Below, piece by piece: positions 40,075-48,906 of a stretch of 64,000 bases of DNA. The translations under genes were made by a program, and so were the position numbers. The stretch comes from Comamonadaceae bacterium (lineage in GTDB: Bacteria; Pseudomonadota; Gammaproteobacteria; Burkholderiales; Burkholderiaceae_C). The notes beneath the pieces were generated by a model. That model saw only the letters and a list, made by a program, of their open reading frames with translations, ran no database searches and was not told the origin of the DNA. Numbering within the stretch: position 1 is the first letter of the stretch; the number at the start of each line of letters is the position of its first letter. The stretch lies in assembly GCA_947478725.1 (NCBI GenBank), contig CANJWZ010000002.1, forward strand, positions 1-64,000, given 5' to 3'.

Positions 40075-41397
40075 ATGACCATGACAACCACCCTGCAAGA
40101 CTGCCGCACCCTGGATGCCCAAGACCCGCTGCGCGAATTGCGCCAGCACTTCAGCCTGCCTGGCGGCGTGATTTACCTCGATGGCAACTCGCTTGGCGTG
40201 CTGCCTGCTAGCGCTGCGGACCGTGTCGCCAAAGCCGTGACGCAAGAGTGGGGCCAGGGCCTGATCCGGTCGTGGAACAGCGCCGGCTGGTTTGACATGC
40301 CGCAGCGCCTGGGCAACAAAATTGCGCAACTGATAGGCGCAGCGCCCGGCGAGGTGGTAGCCACCGACAGCACGTCCGTCAATTTGTTCAAGGTGCTGTC
40401 AACCGCGCTCAGCATCGCAGCCATCGACACACCGGAACGACAAGTGCTGCTCAGCGAACGCAGCAACTTTCCGACGGACTTGTATATCGCTGAAGCCCTG
40501 TGCAAAGAGCGCGGGCTGACGCTGCTGCTGGTCGATACGCCTGATATTCAGGCCGCATTGACAACTGACGTCGCCGTGCTGATGCTGACGCATGTCAACT
40601 ACCGCACAGGCGCCATGCACGACATGCAGGCCGTGACAGCGTCAGCTCATACCAAAGGCATTTTGTGTGTTTGGGACCTGGCCCACAGCGCGGGTGCGGT
40701 ACCGGTTGACCTGACTGCGGCGCAAGCAGACTTTGCCGTGGGCTGCGGCTACAAATATTTGAACGGTGGCCCTGGCGCACCGGCTTTTGTATGGGTCAAC
40801 CCAAGGCATACGGCGCGCGATGTATGGCAACCGTTGGCGGGATGGTGGGGTCATGCAGCGCCGTTTGCCTTCACGCCTGACTATCAGGCTGCGCCCGGCA
40901 TCAGCCGCTACCTGTGCGGCTCGCAACCGGTGTTGAGCATGACTGCGCTCGACTGCGGCCTGGACAGCGTGCTGGCAGCACAGCCGCTGGGCGGTATGCA
41001 GGCGCTTCGCCGCAAATCACTCGCACTGACCGATTTGTTCATTGAACTGGTGGAGACGCGCTGCGCAGGGCACGGGCTACGCTTGGTCACACCGCGTGAG
41101 CACGCCCAGCGCGGCTCACAGCTTGCCTTCACCAGAGAACAGAGCCCCCACGCTCCGCCGCCCCGCGGCGGTGACTCCGGCGCCTACGCGATTGTTCAGG
41201 CCCTGGTGGCACGCGGTGTGATTGGCGACTTCAGGGCAGGCGACGGCGGCGCAATCGCCGATGTTCTGCGCTTTGGTTTTACCCCGCTGTACGTTGGCTT
41301 TGAAGACGTTTGGAACGCAGTGGAGCGTTTGCGTCGGGTGCTTGAATCGGGTGAATGGCAACGACCCGAGTTTCATCAAAAAAGCACGGTCACATGA
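40075..41397 (+). CDS. kynU: Kynureninase with a small repeat-derived insertion
   Basis: PLP enzyme that cleaves kynurenine to anthranilate and alanine in tryptophan breakdown. The 440-residue protein shows IYLDGNSLGVLP, GWFDMPQRLGNKIAQLIGA, VWDLAHSAGAVPVDL and the PLP lysine in CGYKYLNGGPGAPAF. FGFTPLYVGFEDVWNAVERL is at the end. Between SQLAF and AYAIVQALVARGVIG lie about 14 extra residues, REQSPHAPPPRGGDSG, coded by a truncated copy of the family A repeat. kynA and kynB are not nearby. ATG 40081 is an alternative start two codons later. Confidence 0.94.
   Translation: MTMTTTLQDCRTLDAQDPLRELRQHFSLPGGVIYLDGNSLGVLPASAADRVAKAVTQEWGQGLIRSWNSAGWFDMPQRLGNKIAQLIGAAPGEVVATDSTSVNLFKVLSTALSIAAIDTPERQVLLSERSNFPTDLYIAEALCKERGLTLLLVDTPDIQAALTTDVAVLMLTHVNYRTGAMHDMQAVTASAHTKGILCVWDLAHSAGAVPVDLTAAQADFAVGCGYKYLNGGPGAPAFVWVNPRHTARDVWQPLAGWWGHAAPFAFTPDYQAAPGISRYLCGSQPVLSMTALDCGLDSVLAAQPLGGMQALRRKSLALTDLFIELVETRCAGHGLRLVTPREHAQRGSQLAFTREQSPHAPPPRGGDSGAYAIVQALVARGVIGDFRAGDGGAIADVLRFGFTPLYVGFEDVWNAVERLRRVLESGEWQRPEFHQKSTVT
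41144..41177 (+). repeat. Truncated family A repeat inside kynU
   Basis: GCCCCCACGCTCCGCC is followed by a hairpin CCGCCGC / GCGGCGG with loop CCC. The head CCCCCACGCT is identical to the start of the sdhE-proximal copy. It is read in frame. Confidence 0.6.
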
Positions 41398-41504
41398 GCT
41401 GAGCGGACGCGGGCGCATGTTTAGTGTCCATGCCAGCCGATCCCTTCAGTCTCCACACGATCGCAGCGCTGCACGGCGCTCCGAACTCCAGCACACACGC
41501 CAGC

Positions 41505-41600
41505 AAAACTTTTAAATTATTTAACTTCTTTAAATTTTTTAAATTTTTTAATTTATTTAACTTTTTTAAATTTGTTAACTTTTTTAAATTTGTTTTAGTT
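41505..41600. repeat. AT-rich minisatellite in a 420-base gene-free stretch
   Basis: The unit TTAACTTTTTTAAATTTG (18 bases) is present twice in perfect tandem at 41557-41574 and 41575-41592, preceded by several degenerate copies from about 41505. A-tracts and T-tracts recur every 10-11 bases, which predicts curved DNA. The rest of 41398-41819 holds no recognisable gene; the frames across the repeat translate to Leu/Lys or Phe/Lys repeats only. Confidence 0.85.
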
Positions 41601-41819
41601 TTTCCATTAAATAAATTGGCGAGCCGTGCAAGTATTTGCAAGAAAACAAAAAACTCTAAATTTATTCTGTTGAGAGTCGATAAAGCTAACTCAGCTTAAA
41701 GTCGTTTTTGAAAAACCCAAACAATCCATCATGTCCGGTGGTGAATATTGCAAAAGAGGTTTCTCAGGGGCGACCAGTGATGAACATATTTTTGAAACCT
41801 TAACCCACAGGTGACCTTG

Positions 41820-42626
41820 ATGCTTGCTGCTTACCCGCAAATTATCTGTATTGCCAGCGGCAACGGAGGGGCCGGCAAAACCATGGTCGCTACCAATTTA
41901 TCGATTGCTTTGCAGCGCATGGGCAAACGTGTCATGGTGCTCGATGCGGACTTGAACATGCCGAACGCCCACATCGCCCTGGGCGCGCACAGTGCCAACA
42001 ACTTGGGGCACTTTTTAAGCGGCGAAAAAACGCTGCAAGAAATTGTTGTCACAAGCCCGACCGGGGTTCGCCTGGTATCTGGCGTGTCGGGTTTGACCAA
42101 TCTCACCCAGCGCCATGCCTTCAGCATCGTGCAGTCCTTTTGTACATTGAACGAAGAAGTTGACTTTCTGATTGTGGACACTGCAACGGGTGTGACACCC
42201 TTGACGCTGCCGTTCTTAACGGCCTCACCCAAACGCTTTATGGTGGTGCGTGACAACCCGACCTCGATAGCGCAAACCATTGCATGCATCAACACAATGG
42301 TTCATGACCACGAGCTCGGTGACATTTATCTTTTGATCAATGGCATGGCGAACCCACAAGACGGTCAGCGGCTGTTCGATCGCATCAACCACGCTTGCGC
42401 ATTGGCCATCGGTCAAAGCATTCATTACATCGGCGCGATTGGTCAGCACGACAGTATTTTGTCGGCCTTGAAAACGGGCCAGTCAGTGCTTGACGTTGCT
42501 GGCGCAAGCGATGCTGCGTATGATTTTTCAGCCTTGGCACAGGCAACGGAGCAACTGCCGCCGATGGGCTATACCTCAGGCAGACTGGAGTTTTTCATTG
42601 AGCAACGGGTTAGCCGAGCTCACTGA
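41820..42626 (+). CDS. MinD/ParA-superfamily ATPase, FlhG-like
   Basis: Deviant-Walker ATPase related to FlhG (FleN/YlxH), which controls flagellar number, and to ParA; its role here is unknown because no flagellar, chemotaxis or pilus gene is adjacent. The 268-residue protein has IASGNGGAGKTMVATNLSIA at 11-30, MVLDADLNMPNAHIALG and DFLIVDTATGV. The expected KGGxGK signature lysine is Asn15, although the P-loop Lys20 is present. The start at ATG 41820 has AGGTG 6 bases upstream; GTG 41811 is an alternative. It lies behind an AT-rich minisatellite, so acquisition is likely. Confidence 0.83.
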   Translation: MLAAYPQIICIASGNGGAGKTMVATNLSIALQRMGKRVMVLDADLNMPNAHIALGAHSANNLGHFLSGEKTLQEIVVTSPTGVRLVSGVSGLTNLTQRHAFSIVQSFCTLNEEVDFLIVDTATGVTPLTLPFLTASPKRFMVVRDNPTSIAQTIACINTMVHDHELGDIYLLINGMANPQDGQRLFDRINHACALAIGQSIHYIGAIGQHDSILSALKTGQSVLDVAGASDAAYDFSALAQATEQLPPMGYTSGRLEFFIEQRVSRAH

Positions 42627-42730
42627 AGCTTGAAAATAACTGGCCTATCCAGATCGTTAACCACTAGTACGCCACCAGGGAGAGTGACGACACAGGGTCA
42701 GCCCTGCAGCTTCTTTTTTCTTCGCCACAG

Positions 42731-43897
42731 CTAACCGTGCCCATAGAGCCACGGCAGGTCCAGCAGCGTCTCACCCATCAGCTTCATCGCCACATCACGG
42801 CCCCACCGCATCGGCCCGGTTGCATGAAAAATGTGGCCGTTGCGCAGCGATCTGGCCTGTACGCGGGCGTTGCGTTGCCAGCGCTTGGCAGCGAACTGCT
42901 GCAGGGCGGCGGGGACGTTTTGCGCTGTTGCGCCATTCAGAACTGACCCCAGTGCAGCCGCATCTTCAATCGCCATGCCTGCGCCTTGCGCGAGGTAGGG
43001 CCGCATGGGATGTGCGGCGTCGCCCAGCAGCGCCACGCGGCCTTGTGCGTGCTGGTGCGCGCCCTGCATGGGCGGGCGGTCGTGCATGACCCACAGACGC
43101 CAGCTTGGCACAGCCTCCAGCAAACTGTGCAGTGGGTTGCAGCTGCCTTGCAGCGCGCTTTTCAGGTCAAGCGCATTGGCGCTGTGGTCCCAGTTTTGAA
43201 AATCATCCGGTACATCACCGTGGACGAACACCACGATATTGAGCCACTCGCCGCTGCGCACCGGGTACTGCACCGCATGCATATTGGCGCCTAGCCAGGC
43301 AATGACGTTGTGACTGCGTAAGCGCTCGGGCAGATCGGCTTGCCTGATCAGGGCCCGATAGGCCAGGTGGCCCGTGCGACGCGGCAAGCCATCGGCTAAC
43401 AACTGCGCTCTGGTGTGACTCCACAAGCCATCAGCGCCGACCATCACATCGACGGCACGCGCTCCATGGGTGGTTTGCAACGTCACGGTTTGTGGGGTTT
43501 GCTGAAAGCTTTGTACCGTGCTGCTGGCTTGGAGCGTCGCCTCGGTTTGCTGCGCCGCTTGCAGCAGCAGCCGGTGTAAATCAGCGCGACGAAGCGTGAC
43601 GTAGGGCGCGCCATAGCGTGCTGCTATGGTGCTGCCCAGCGCTAATTGGCCGACTATTTGGCCAGACATGGCGCTGCGCACTTGCAAACAGTCTGGCGCA
43701 AAGGCGTGTTCACGCAAGGCATCGGTCAAACCCCATGCTTGCAGAATGCGGGTGACGTTGGGGCCGAGTTGTATACCCGCGCCAATATCAGTGAAGGCAC
43801 TGGCTTTTTCAAACAGCTCTAGTTGCTGCCCCGCACGCGCCAGCACCAGCGCCGCCGCCAGACCGCCTATGCCGCCACCGATCAACGCTATCTTCAT
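42731..43897 (-). CDS. FAD-dependent aromatic monooxygenase
   Basis: Class A flavoprotein hydroxylase resembling salicylate or 6-hydroxynicotinate monooxygenases; the substrate is unknown. The 388-residue protein has the FAD motif IALIGGGIGGLAAALVLARA, the DG motif VMVGADGLWSHTR, and the GD motif VALLGDAAHPMRPYLAQGAG. I start it at ATG 43897; an upstream TTG in the same frame would overlap the acnA relic. The ATG follows the stop codon of the relic by two bases, so translation may be coupled to it. It is the last gene of a minus-strand catabolic unit. Confidence 0.92.
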   Translation of the reverse strand: MKIALIGGGIGGLAAALVLARAGQQLELFEKASAFTDIGAGIQLGPNVTRILQAWGLTDALREHAFAPDCLQVRSAMSGQIVGQLALGSTIAARYGAPYVTLRRADLHRLLLQAAQQTEATLQASSTVQSFQQTPQTVTLQTTHGARAVDVMVGADGLWSHTRAQLLADGLPRRTGHLAYRALIRQADLPERLRSHNVIAWLGANMHAVQYPVRSGEWLNIVVFVHGDVPDDFQNWDHSANALDLKSALQGSCNPLHSLLEAVPSWRLWVMHDRPPMQGAHQHAQGRVALLGDAAHPMRPYLAQGAGMAIEDAAALGSVLNGATAQNVPAALQQFAAKRWQRNARVQARSLRNGHIFHATGPMRWGRDVAMKLMGETLLDLPWLYGHG

Positions 43898-43899
43898 GC

Positions 43900-44076
43900 T
43901 CAAGCAGCCATCAGGTTTTTCATACGCACATTGGCAAAGGTTCCGCGCATCATCGCGTCGTGGTTGCTGCGCCGCACGCCGGTGAAGTCTTGCAGCACCA
44001 CACGCGACACGACAAATGCAATCTCTTGCGTGCGGACCGCGTTGGGCTTCCAGTTAGCCAGGGCAGGTTGGACCAT
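43900..44076 (-). pseudogene. Internally deleted aconitase A relic (58 codons)
   Basis: The open frame, with AAGGAG at a normal distance before its ATG (44076), encodes two separated pieces of aconitase A (AcnA). Residues 4-35, including EIAFVVSRVVLQDFTGV, correspond to the N-terminal region around E. coli residue 100. Residues 36-56, RRSNHDAMMRGTFANVRMKN, match SRRGNHEVMMRGTFANIRIR several hundred residues later. Roughly 600 codons with the iron-sulfur cysteines are missing, yet the junction is in frame and both ends are sharply conserved. It stops two bases before the monooxygenase start. I infer a deletion remnant; it may still act as a translated leader. Confidence 0.82.
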
Positions 44077-44312
44077 CGTGACACTCCTTGGCATGATGCA
44101 ATGAGTCGTATTTTGGCAGGCGCGTTCAAACGATGCGGGATTCGTCATGACTGGCTGACAAGACGGGGGTGTATTGCTAACGCATGAATGGCAGCAGGCT
44201 TTCTAAAGTGAATGTTTTAGACGTCCATGAAGGAACAAAGATGAGCCACGCCCGCCGCGACCTGCCTGCGATGCCTGACGTTTAGGTGCCGCCGCTTGGG
44301 GGCGACTTGTCG

Positions 44313-44939
44313 CTATGGGTTCTGAACCCGTGACAACAAGGGCTCTAGCTCCGGCACTTCGCCGTCCGGCAAAGGGTACTGATCGACATTGAGTGACATG
44401 CTCACCAGCGTGTAATAGCCCATGGTGCCCATCAAGTCCACCACACCCCCCTCGCCAAAGCGCTGAACAGCGGCTGCGTAGGTTTCATCACTGACAACAC
44501 GGGTTTGCAGAAGTTCATTGCAAAAGCCGAACACCGCTGCAACATCAGCAGCCAAACCCACAGGGCTTTGCCCGGTAGCGACAGCTTGGATCACGGCCTC
44601 GTCCAGCCCCGCATCGCGCGCAATGCGCCGGTGCGCCCACCAGACAAACTGGCAGGTCCAAAACCGCGCTACCAGCAAAATCGCCAGCTCATTGAGTGCC
44701 AGCGGCAAGGACGAATGAAAGCGCGTGTGCGCACCAAACTGCTGCGCCAGATTGCCCAGCTCAGGACTGCGCAGCAGCACGTTGTACGGTCCCTGCATGG
44801 CGCCGCGTTTGCCAGACATCACGCTGTCGACCATCTTGAGTTGCGCCGGGCTCAATGTCTCCCAGGTCAAGGGCTTGAAGCGCTTACCGCGCATGTTGAG
44901 TGGTGGCTTGGCGGCAGTTGGGGGGGTGTCTTGCATCAT
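44313..44939 (-). CDS. Carboxymuconolactone decarboxylase-family protein
   Basis: Member of the CMD/AhpD fold; substrate unknown. The 208-residue protein has the CMD helices with ELAILLVARFWTCQFVWWAH, where the cysteine of the CxxH-like motif occurs as TCQFVWWAH (Cys-x5-His), followed by ARDAGLDEAVIQAVA. The AhpD-type CxxC disulfide is absent, so peroxidase function is unlikely. It lies in the same minus-strand unit as the Bug receptor upstream and the monooxygenase downstream. ATG 44939 and 44936 are adjacent start options. Confidence 0.85.
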   Translation of the reverse strand: MMQDTPPTAAKPPLNMRGKRFKPLTWETLSPAQLKMVDSVMSGKRGAMQGPYNVLLRSPELGNLAQQFGAHTRFHSSLPLALNELAILLVARFWTCQFVWWAHRRIARDAGLDEAVIQAVATGQSPVGLAADVAAVFGFCNELLQTRVVSDETYAAAVQRFGEGGVVDLMGTMGYYTLVSMSLNVDQYPLPDGEVPELEPLLSRVQNP

Positions 44940-44964
44940 GGTCTTTCAGTAGAGCGAGGCAGGT

Positions 44965-45081
44965 TTATCGCCACGCCTTCAGAAACACTTGGCAAATCTC
45001 AAGAGCCAGTAGCGCGGGCACGCCACCCGTCAGGTCAATCCCCGAAATTTCAGCTCCGAACGCACCGGTCATTTGCGGCAT
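44965..45081 (-). pseudogene. TauD/TfdA dioxygenase N-terminal relic (38 codons)
   Basis: ATG 45081 is preceded by CAGGTGAA and opens a 38-codon frame whose residues 6-34, FGAEISGIDLTGG and LALEICQVFLKA, follow the N-terminal pattern of 2-oxoglutarate-dependent taurine/2,4-D dioxygenases (IGAQISGADLTRPLS then LYHAVLRHQVVFLRD in TauD). It ends early in TAA, and the catalytic HxD...H part is missing. It lies 19 bases after the Bug stop and 25 before the CMD gene, so it is the remains of a gene from the same operon. Confidence 0.65.
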
Positions 45082-45100
45082 CTTCACCTGATGAACTTTT

Positions 45101-46072
45101 TCAATCTGCCGATGCACCAGAGCTTTTGACCACCGCGGCCCACTTCAAAATATCAGCACGCAGGATGGCTGTGAACTCTTGCGGTGTTGTTTCATAAGGC
45201 TCTGCGCCCAGCACTGCGAACTTGTCCATCGTGTCTTTGTCCAGCAGAATTTTGTTGACCTCCGCATTGATCTGCCGAACGATGGCCGGTGGCGTGCCTT
45301 TGGGTGCAAACAGGCCAAACCACGGGTTGATCACAAAGCCGGGAAAGCCCGATTCGGCAATCGTCGGAATGTCCTTGAAAGCCTGCGCCCGTTTAGAGCC
45401 GGTCACCCCGAGCCCTTTGACCGTACCGGCCCGGATATGCTGCGCAATTGACGGCAGGCTGGTAAAGACCAGTTGCGTTTGCCCGGCAATCAAGTCTGTT
45501 AGCGCAGGTGCTGCCCCTTTGTACGGCACATGCAGCATTTTGGTCTGGCTGGTGGTGCTGAACATTTCACCCAGCAAATGATTGACAGAGCCACTGCCGG
45601 CAGATCCAAAAGACACCGGGTTCTTGGCCGCATACGCCGCCAGCTCTTTCATGTTGCTGACCGGCATCGCGGCCGTGGCAGCAGCCACAAAGGGCACATT
45701 GGCAAGCGTTGCCACGGCGGCAAAGTCAGCCTCCGGGTCAAAGGGCAGCTTTTTATAAATACTGACATTGATGGCGTGCGAGCCGACATAAGACATCAGT
45801 AGCGTGTAGCCATCTGCTGGCGCTTTGGCGACCACGTCCATGCCAATGTTGCCGCCAGCACCGGCACGGTTTTCAATCACCACCGCTTGGCCCCACTTTT
45901 CAGAAAGCTTTTGCCCAACGATACGCGCCAGCGCGTCCGAGGCACCACCCGGGGTTTGCGGCACAACAATGCGCACCGGTTTGGTCGGGAAGGCCTGAGC
46001 CAAAGAAGTTGAATGCGGCAGAGCTGCGGCCAGCGTTAGCAAAGCCATGTTGAGGATCGAGTTCAATGTCAT
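45101..46072 (-). CDS. Bug-family (TctC) periplasmic solute-binding receptor
   Basis: Second intact Bug receptor in the window. The signal peptide is about residues 1-25 (LNMALLTLAAALPHSTSLAQA); the mature protein begins FPTKPVRIVVPQTPGGASDA with the usual ligand loop, then VVIENRAGAGGNIGMDVVAK and ADGYTLL, and ends in WAAVVKSSGASAD. An AGGAG sits 12 bases before the ATG. It heads the minus-strand unit with the tauD relic, CMD protein, acnA relic and monooxygenase, and probably brings in or senses the aromatic acid that unit once handled. No TctA or TctB gene is near. Confidence 0.93.
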   Translation of the reverse strand: MTLNSILNMALLTLAAALPHSTSLAQAFPTKPVRIVVPQTPGGASDALARIVGQKLSEKWGQAVVIENRAGAGGNIGMDVVAKAPADGYTLLMSYVGSHAINVSIYKKLPFDPEADFAAVATLANVPFVAAATAAMPVSNMKELAAYAAKNPVSFGSAGSGSVNHLLGEMFSTTSQTKMLHVPYKGAAPALTDLIAGQTQLVFTSLPSIAQHIRAGTVKGLGVTGSKRAQAFKDIPTIAESGFPGFVINPWFGLFAPKGTPPAIVRQINAEVNKILLDKDTMDKFAVLGAEPYETTPQEFTAILRADILKWAAVVKSSGASAD

Positions 46073-46213
46073 GGGTGTCTTATCTCCTGTGTGTGTTGAT
46101 TAAAACACGCTAAATCCATACCTTGAGGTCGCGATATTTTGTTGGCCAAGTCAGGCGCATCGTTCGACCCGAAAGAAAGTCCCGCAACGCCGTACCCAGT
46201 GCTCCGGCACCCA

Positions 46214-46242
46214 TAAAAAAGCGACCGAAAGGCCGCTTTTTT
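46214..46242. terminator. Rho-independent terminator after acnB
   Basis: AAAAAAGCG and CGCTTTTTT pair around an A-C mismatch, CC/GG and a GAAA loop. It lies 20 bases beyond the stop of the minus-strand acnB gene. Confidence 0.85.
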
Positions 46243-46261
46243 ATCGTCTACAACTTTGAAA

Positions 46262-48889
46262 TCAGGCTGGTAAAGCATCCTTCACCGTGTCCGCCATGTC
46301 CGTGTAGTCTTTGACTTTGTCAAAATTCAAATACTGATAAATCTGGTCGCTCGATGCCGTCAACACACCCATGTCCAGCATGTACTCGGCCCTGGTCGGA
46401 ATGCGGCCGAGCTTGGAGCAAATCGCTGCCAGTTCGGCTGATCCCAGATACACGTTGGAATTTTTACCCAAGCGGTTGGGGAAGTTGCGCGTCGACGTTG
46501 AGAACACCGTGGCGCCCTCTTTGACCTGCGCCTGGTTGCCCATGCACAAGCTACAGCCGGGCATTTCCATGCGCGCACCGGCGCTGCCCAACACGCCGTA
46601 GTGGCCTTCTTCGGTCAGTTGTTTGGCATCCATCTTGGTGGGCGGCGCCATCCACAGTTTGACGGGAATGTCGCGCTTGTTTTCCAGCAGTTTGGAGGCT
46701 GCGCGGAAGTGACCGATATTGGTCATGCAGCTGCCGATGAAGACTTCGTCGATCTTGCTGCCTGCGACATCGCTGAGCGTTTTCACGTCATCCGGGTCAT
46801 TCGGGCAGGCGACGATAGGCTCGTGGATGTCTGCCAGGTCAATCTCAATGACCGCAGCATATTCAGCATCGGCATCGCCTTTGAGAAGTTGCGGGTCAGC
46901 CAGCCATGCCTCCATGGCGGCGATGCGGCGCTTGATGGTACGAACATCTGAGTAGCCGGTGGCGATCATCCACTTGAGCATGGTGATGTTGCTGTTGATG
47001 TATTCAATGATCGGCTCTTTATTCAGGTGCACGGTACAACCACCGGCTGAACGCTCGGCGGATGCGTCGCTGAGCTCGAACGCTTGTTCGACTTTCAGGT
47101 CAGGCAAGCCTTCAATCTCGAGGATTCGGCCCGAAAAGATGTTGATCTTGCCCTGCTTGGCGACCGTGAGTAAGCCGGCCTTGATGGCGTACAGCGGAAT
47201 CGCATTGACCAAATCACGCAGCGTGATGCCGGGCTGCATCTCACCTTTAAAGCGCACCAGCACCGACTCAGGCATGTCCAGCGGCATCACGCCAGTCGCT
47301 GCGCCAAACGCCACCAGACCAGAGCCTGCCGGAAAGCTGATGCCAATCGGAAAGCGCGTGTGGCTGTCGCCACCTGTGCCGACCGTATCTGGCAACAACA
47401 TGCGGTTCAACCAGCTGTGGATGATGCCGTCGCCCGGGCGCAAGGGAATACCGCCGCGCGTGCTCATGAAGTCTGGCAGCTCGTGGTGCATCTTCACGTC
47501 GACTGGCTTGGGGTAAGCCGCTGTGTGGCAAAACGATTGCATCACCAAGTCGGCAGAAAAACCCAGGCAGGCCAGGTCTTTCAGCTCGTCGCGTGTCATG
47601 GGGCCGGTGGTGTCTTGTGAGCCGACTGACGTCATTTTTGGCTCGCAATAGGTGCCGGGACGTACGCCCTGGCCTTCTGGCAAACCGACGGCGCGCCCCA
47701 CCATTTTTTGCGCCAGCGTAAAGCCGCGGCCATTGTCCAGCGGGTCTTGCGGCAGGCGGAACTGGGTCGATGCGGGCAGGCCGAGTGCAAGGCGTGCCTT
47801 GGCAGTCAGGCCACGGCCAACGATCAATGGAATGCGGCCACCGGCGCGCACTTCGTCAAACAGCACCTCGCTTTTGAGTTTGAACTCCGCAATCACCTTG
47901 CCGCCCTTCAATGCCTTGCCGTCGTACGGGCGCAGCTCGATCACATCGCCCATCGCCATCTGGCTCACGTCGAGTTCAATAGGCAAGGCGCCTGAATCTT
48001 CCATGGTGTTGTAGAAAATCGGTGCGATTTTGGAACCCAGGCACACGCCACCAAAACGCTTGTTAGGCACAAAGGGAATGTCTTGACCGGTAAACCACAA
48101 CACCGAGTTGGTAGCTGACTTGCGCGATGAACCGGTGCCAACCACGTCGCCCACATAGGCGACAAGATGGCCTTTGGCCTTGAGTGAATCGATGAACTTG
48201 ACAGGGCCGCGCTTACCTTCTTCTTCAGGCAAAGACTCGGCGCTTTGACCAGGACGCGGGTTTTTGTGCATGGCCAGTGCGTGCAGCGGAATGTCAGGCC
48301 GGCTCCAGGCGTCGGGTGCGGGCGACAGGTCGTCGGTATTGATCTCGCCAGCGACCTTGAAGACCGTCAGCATGATGGACTCGGGCACTTCGGGCCGGCT
48401 GGTGAACCACTCGGCATGGGCCCAGCTTTGCATCACGGCCTTGGCGTAGGTGTTGCCTTTGTCGGCTTTTTCTTTCACGTCGTGGAACTGGTCAAACATG
48501 AGCAGTGTGTTTTTCAGGCCAGCAGCGGCTTGTGTGGCGACGCTGGCGTCGGCGTCATCAAGCAGCGCAATCATGGGGCTGATGTTGTAGCCGCCCAGCA
48601 TGGTGCCCAGCAACTGCGCCGCGTGTTCACGCGAGACAAGCGCGCACTTTTCAGTGCCATGCGCCACAGCAGCCAGATAGCTGGCCTTGACCTTAGCGGC
48701 ATTGTCAACGCCTGCGGGCACGCGGTGGGTGATCAACTCGACCAAAAATGCCTCTTCGCCTTTCGGTGGGGCCTTGAGCAGTTCGATGACTTCAGCGGTT
48801 TGCGCAGCAGACAGTGGCAAGGGTGGAATGCCCAGCATCGAACGCTCAGCGACGTGATTGCGGTAGGTTTGAATGAAAGTTGACGACAT
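46262..48889 (-). CDS. acnB: Bifunctional aconitase B / 2-methylisocitrate dehydratase
   Basis: Isomerises citrate to isocitrate in the TCA cycle using a 4Fe-4S cluster. The 875-residue AcnB has the N-terminal HEAT-like region (1-165), the swivel domain, and catalytic segments [20 protein letters not shown] with a cluster cysteine region, [19 protein letters not shown] and [24 protein letters not shown] supplies two cluster cysteines. A ribosome site AGGAG precedes the ATG. It is the functional aconitase of this window, in contrast to the acnA relic 2 kb away. The next three genes upstream on the minus strand (secreted protein, CitE-like, mdh) may share a transcript. Confidence 0.97.
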   Translation of the reverse strand: MSSTFIQTYRNHVAERSMLGIPPLPLSAAQTAEVIELLKAPPKGEEAFLVELITHRVPAGVDNAAKVKASYLAAVAHGTEKCALVSREHAAQLLGTMLGGYNISPMIALLDDADASVATQAAAGLKNTLLMFDQFHDVKEKADKGNTYAKAVMQSWAHAEWFTSRPEVPESIMLTVFKVAGEINTDDLSPAPDAWSRPDIPLHALAMHKNPRPGQSAESLPEEEGKRGPVKFIDSLKAKGHLVAYVGDVVGTGSSRKSATNSVLWFTGQDIPFVPNKRFGGVCLGSKIAPIFYNTMEDSGALPIELDVSQMAMGDVIELRPYDGKALKGGKVIAEFKLKSEVLFDEVRAGGRIPLIVGRGLTAKARLALGLPASTQFRLPQDPLDNGRGFTLAQKMVGRAVGLPEGQGVRPGTYCEPKMTSVGSQDTTGPMTRDELKDLACLGFSADLVMQSFCHTAAYPKPVDVKMHHELPDFMSTRGGIPLRPGDGIIHSWLNRMLLPDTVGTGGDSHTRFPIGISFPAGSGLVAFGAATGVMPLDMPESVLVRFKGEMQPGITLRDLVNAIPLYAIKAGLLTVAKQGKINIFSGRILEIEGLPDLKVEQAFELSDASAERSAGGCTVHLNKEPIIEYINSNITMLKWMIATGYSDVRTIKRRIAAMEAWLADPQLLKGDADAEYAAVIEIDLADIHEPIVACPNDPDDVKTLSDVAGSKIDEVFIGSCMTNIGHFRAASKLLENKRDIPVKLWMAPPTKMDAKQLTEEGHYGVLGSAGARMEMPGCSLCMGNQAQVKEGATVFSTSTRNFPNRLGKNSNVYLGSAELAAICSKLGRIPTRAEYMLDMGVLTASSDQIYQYLNFDKVKDYTDMADTVKDALPA

Positions 48890-48906
48890 GGTTTTTCTCC
48901 TAAAAC

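Noticed and set aside
41390-41699. Open frames across the AT-rich repeat that read as Leu/Asn/Lys or Phe/Lys repeats, resembling a leucine zipper
   Set aside because: The periodicity comes directly from the DNA minisatellite on both strands, there is no ribosome site, and one end overlaps kynU.
44280-44330. GCCGCCGCTTGGGGGCGACTTG as a family A fragment
   Set aside because: G-rich and vaguely similar, but neither the CCCCCACG head nor the GGGCGGCCC tail is present in order.
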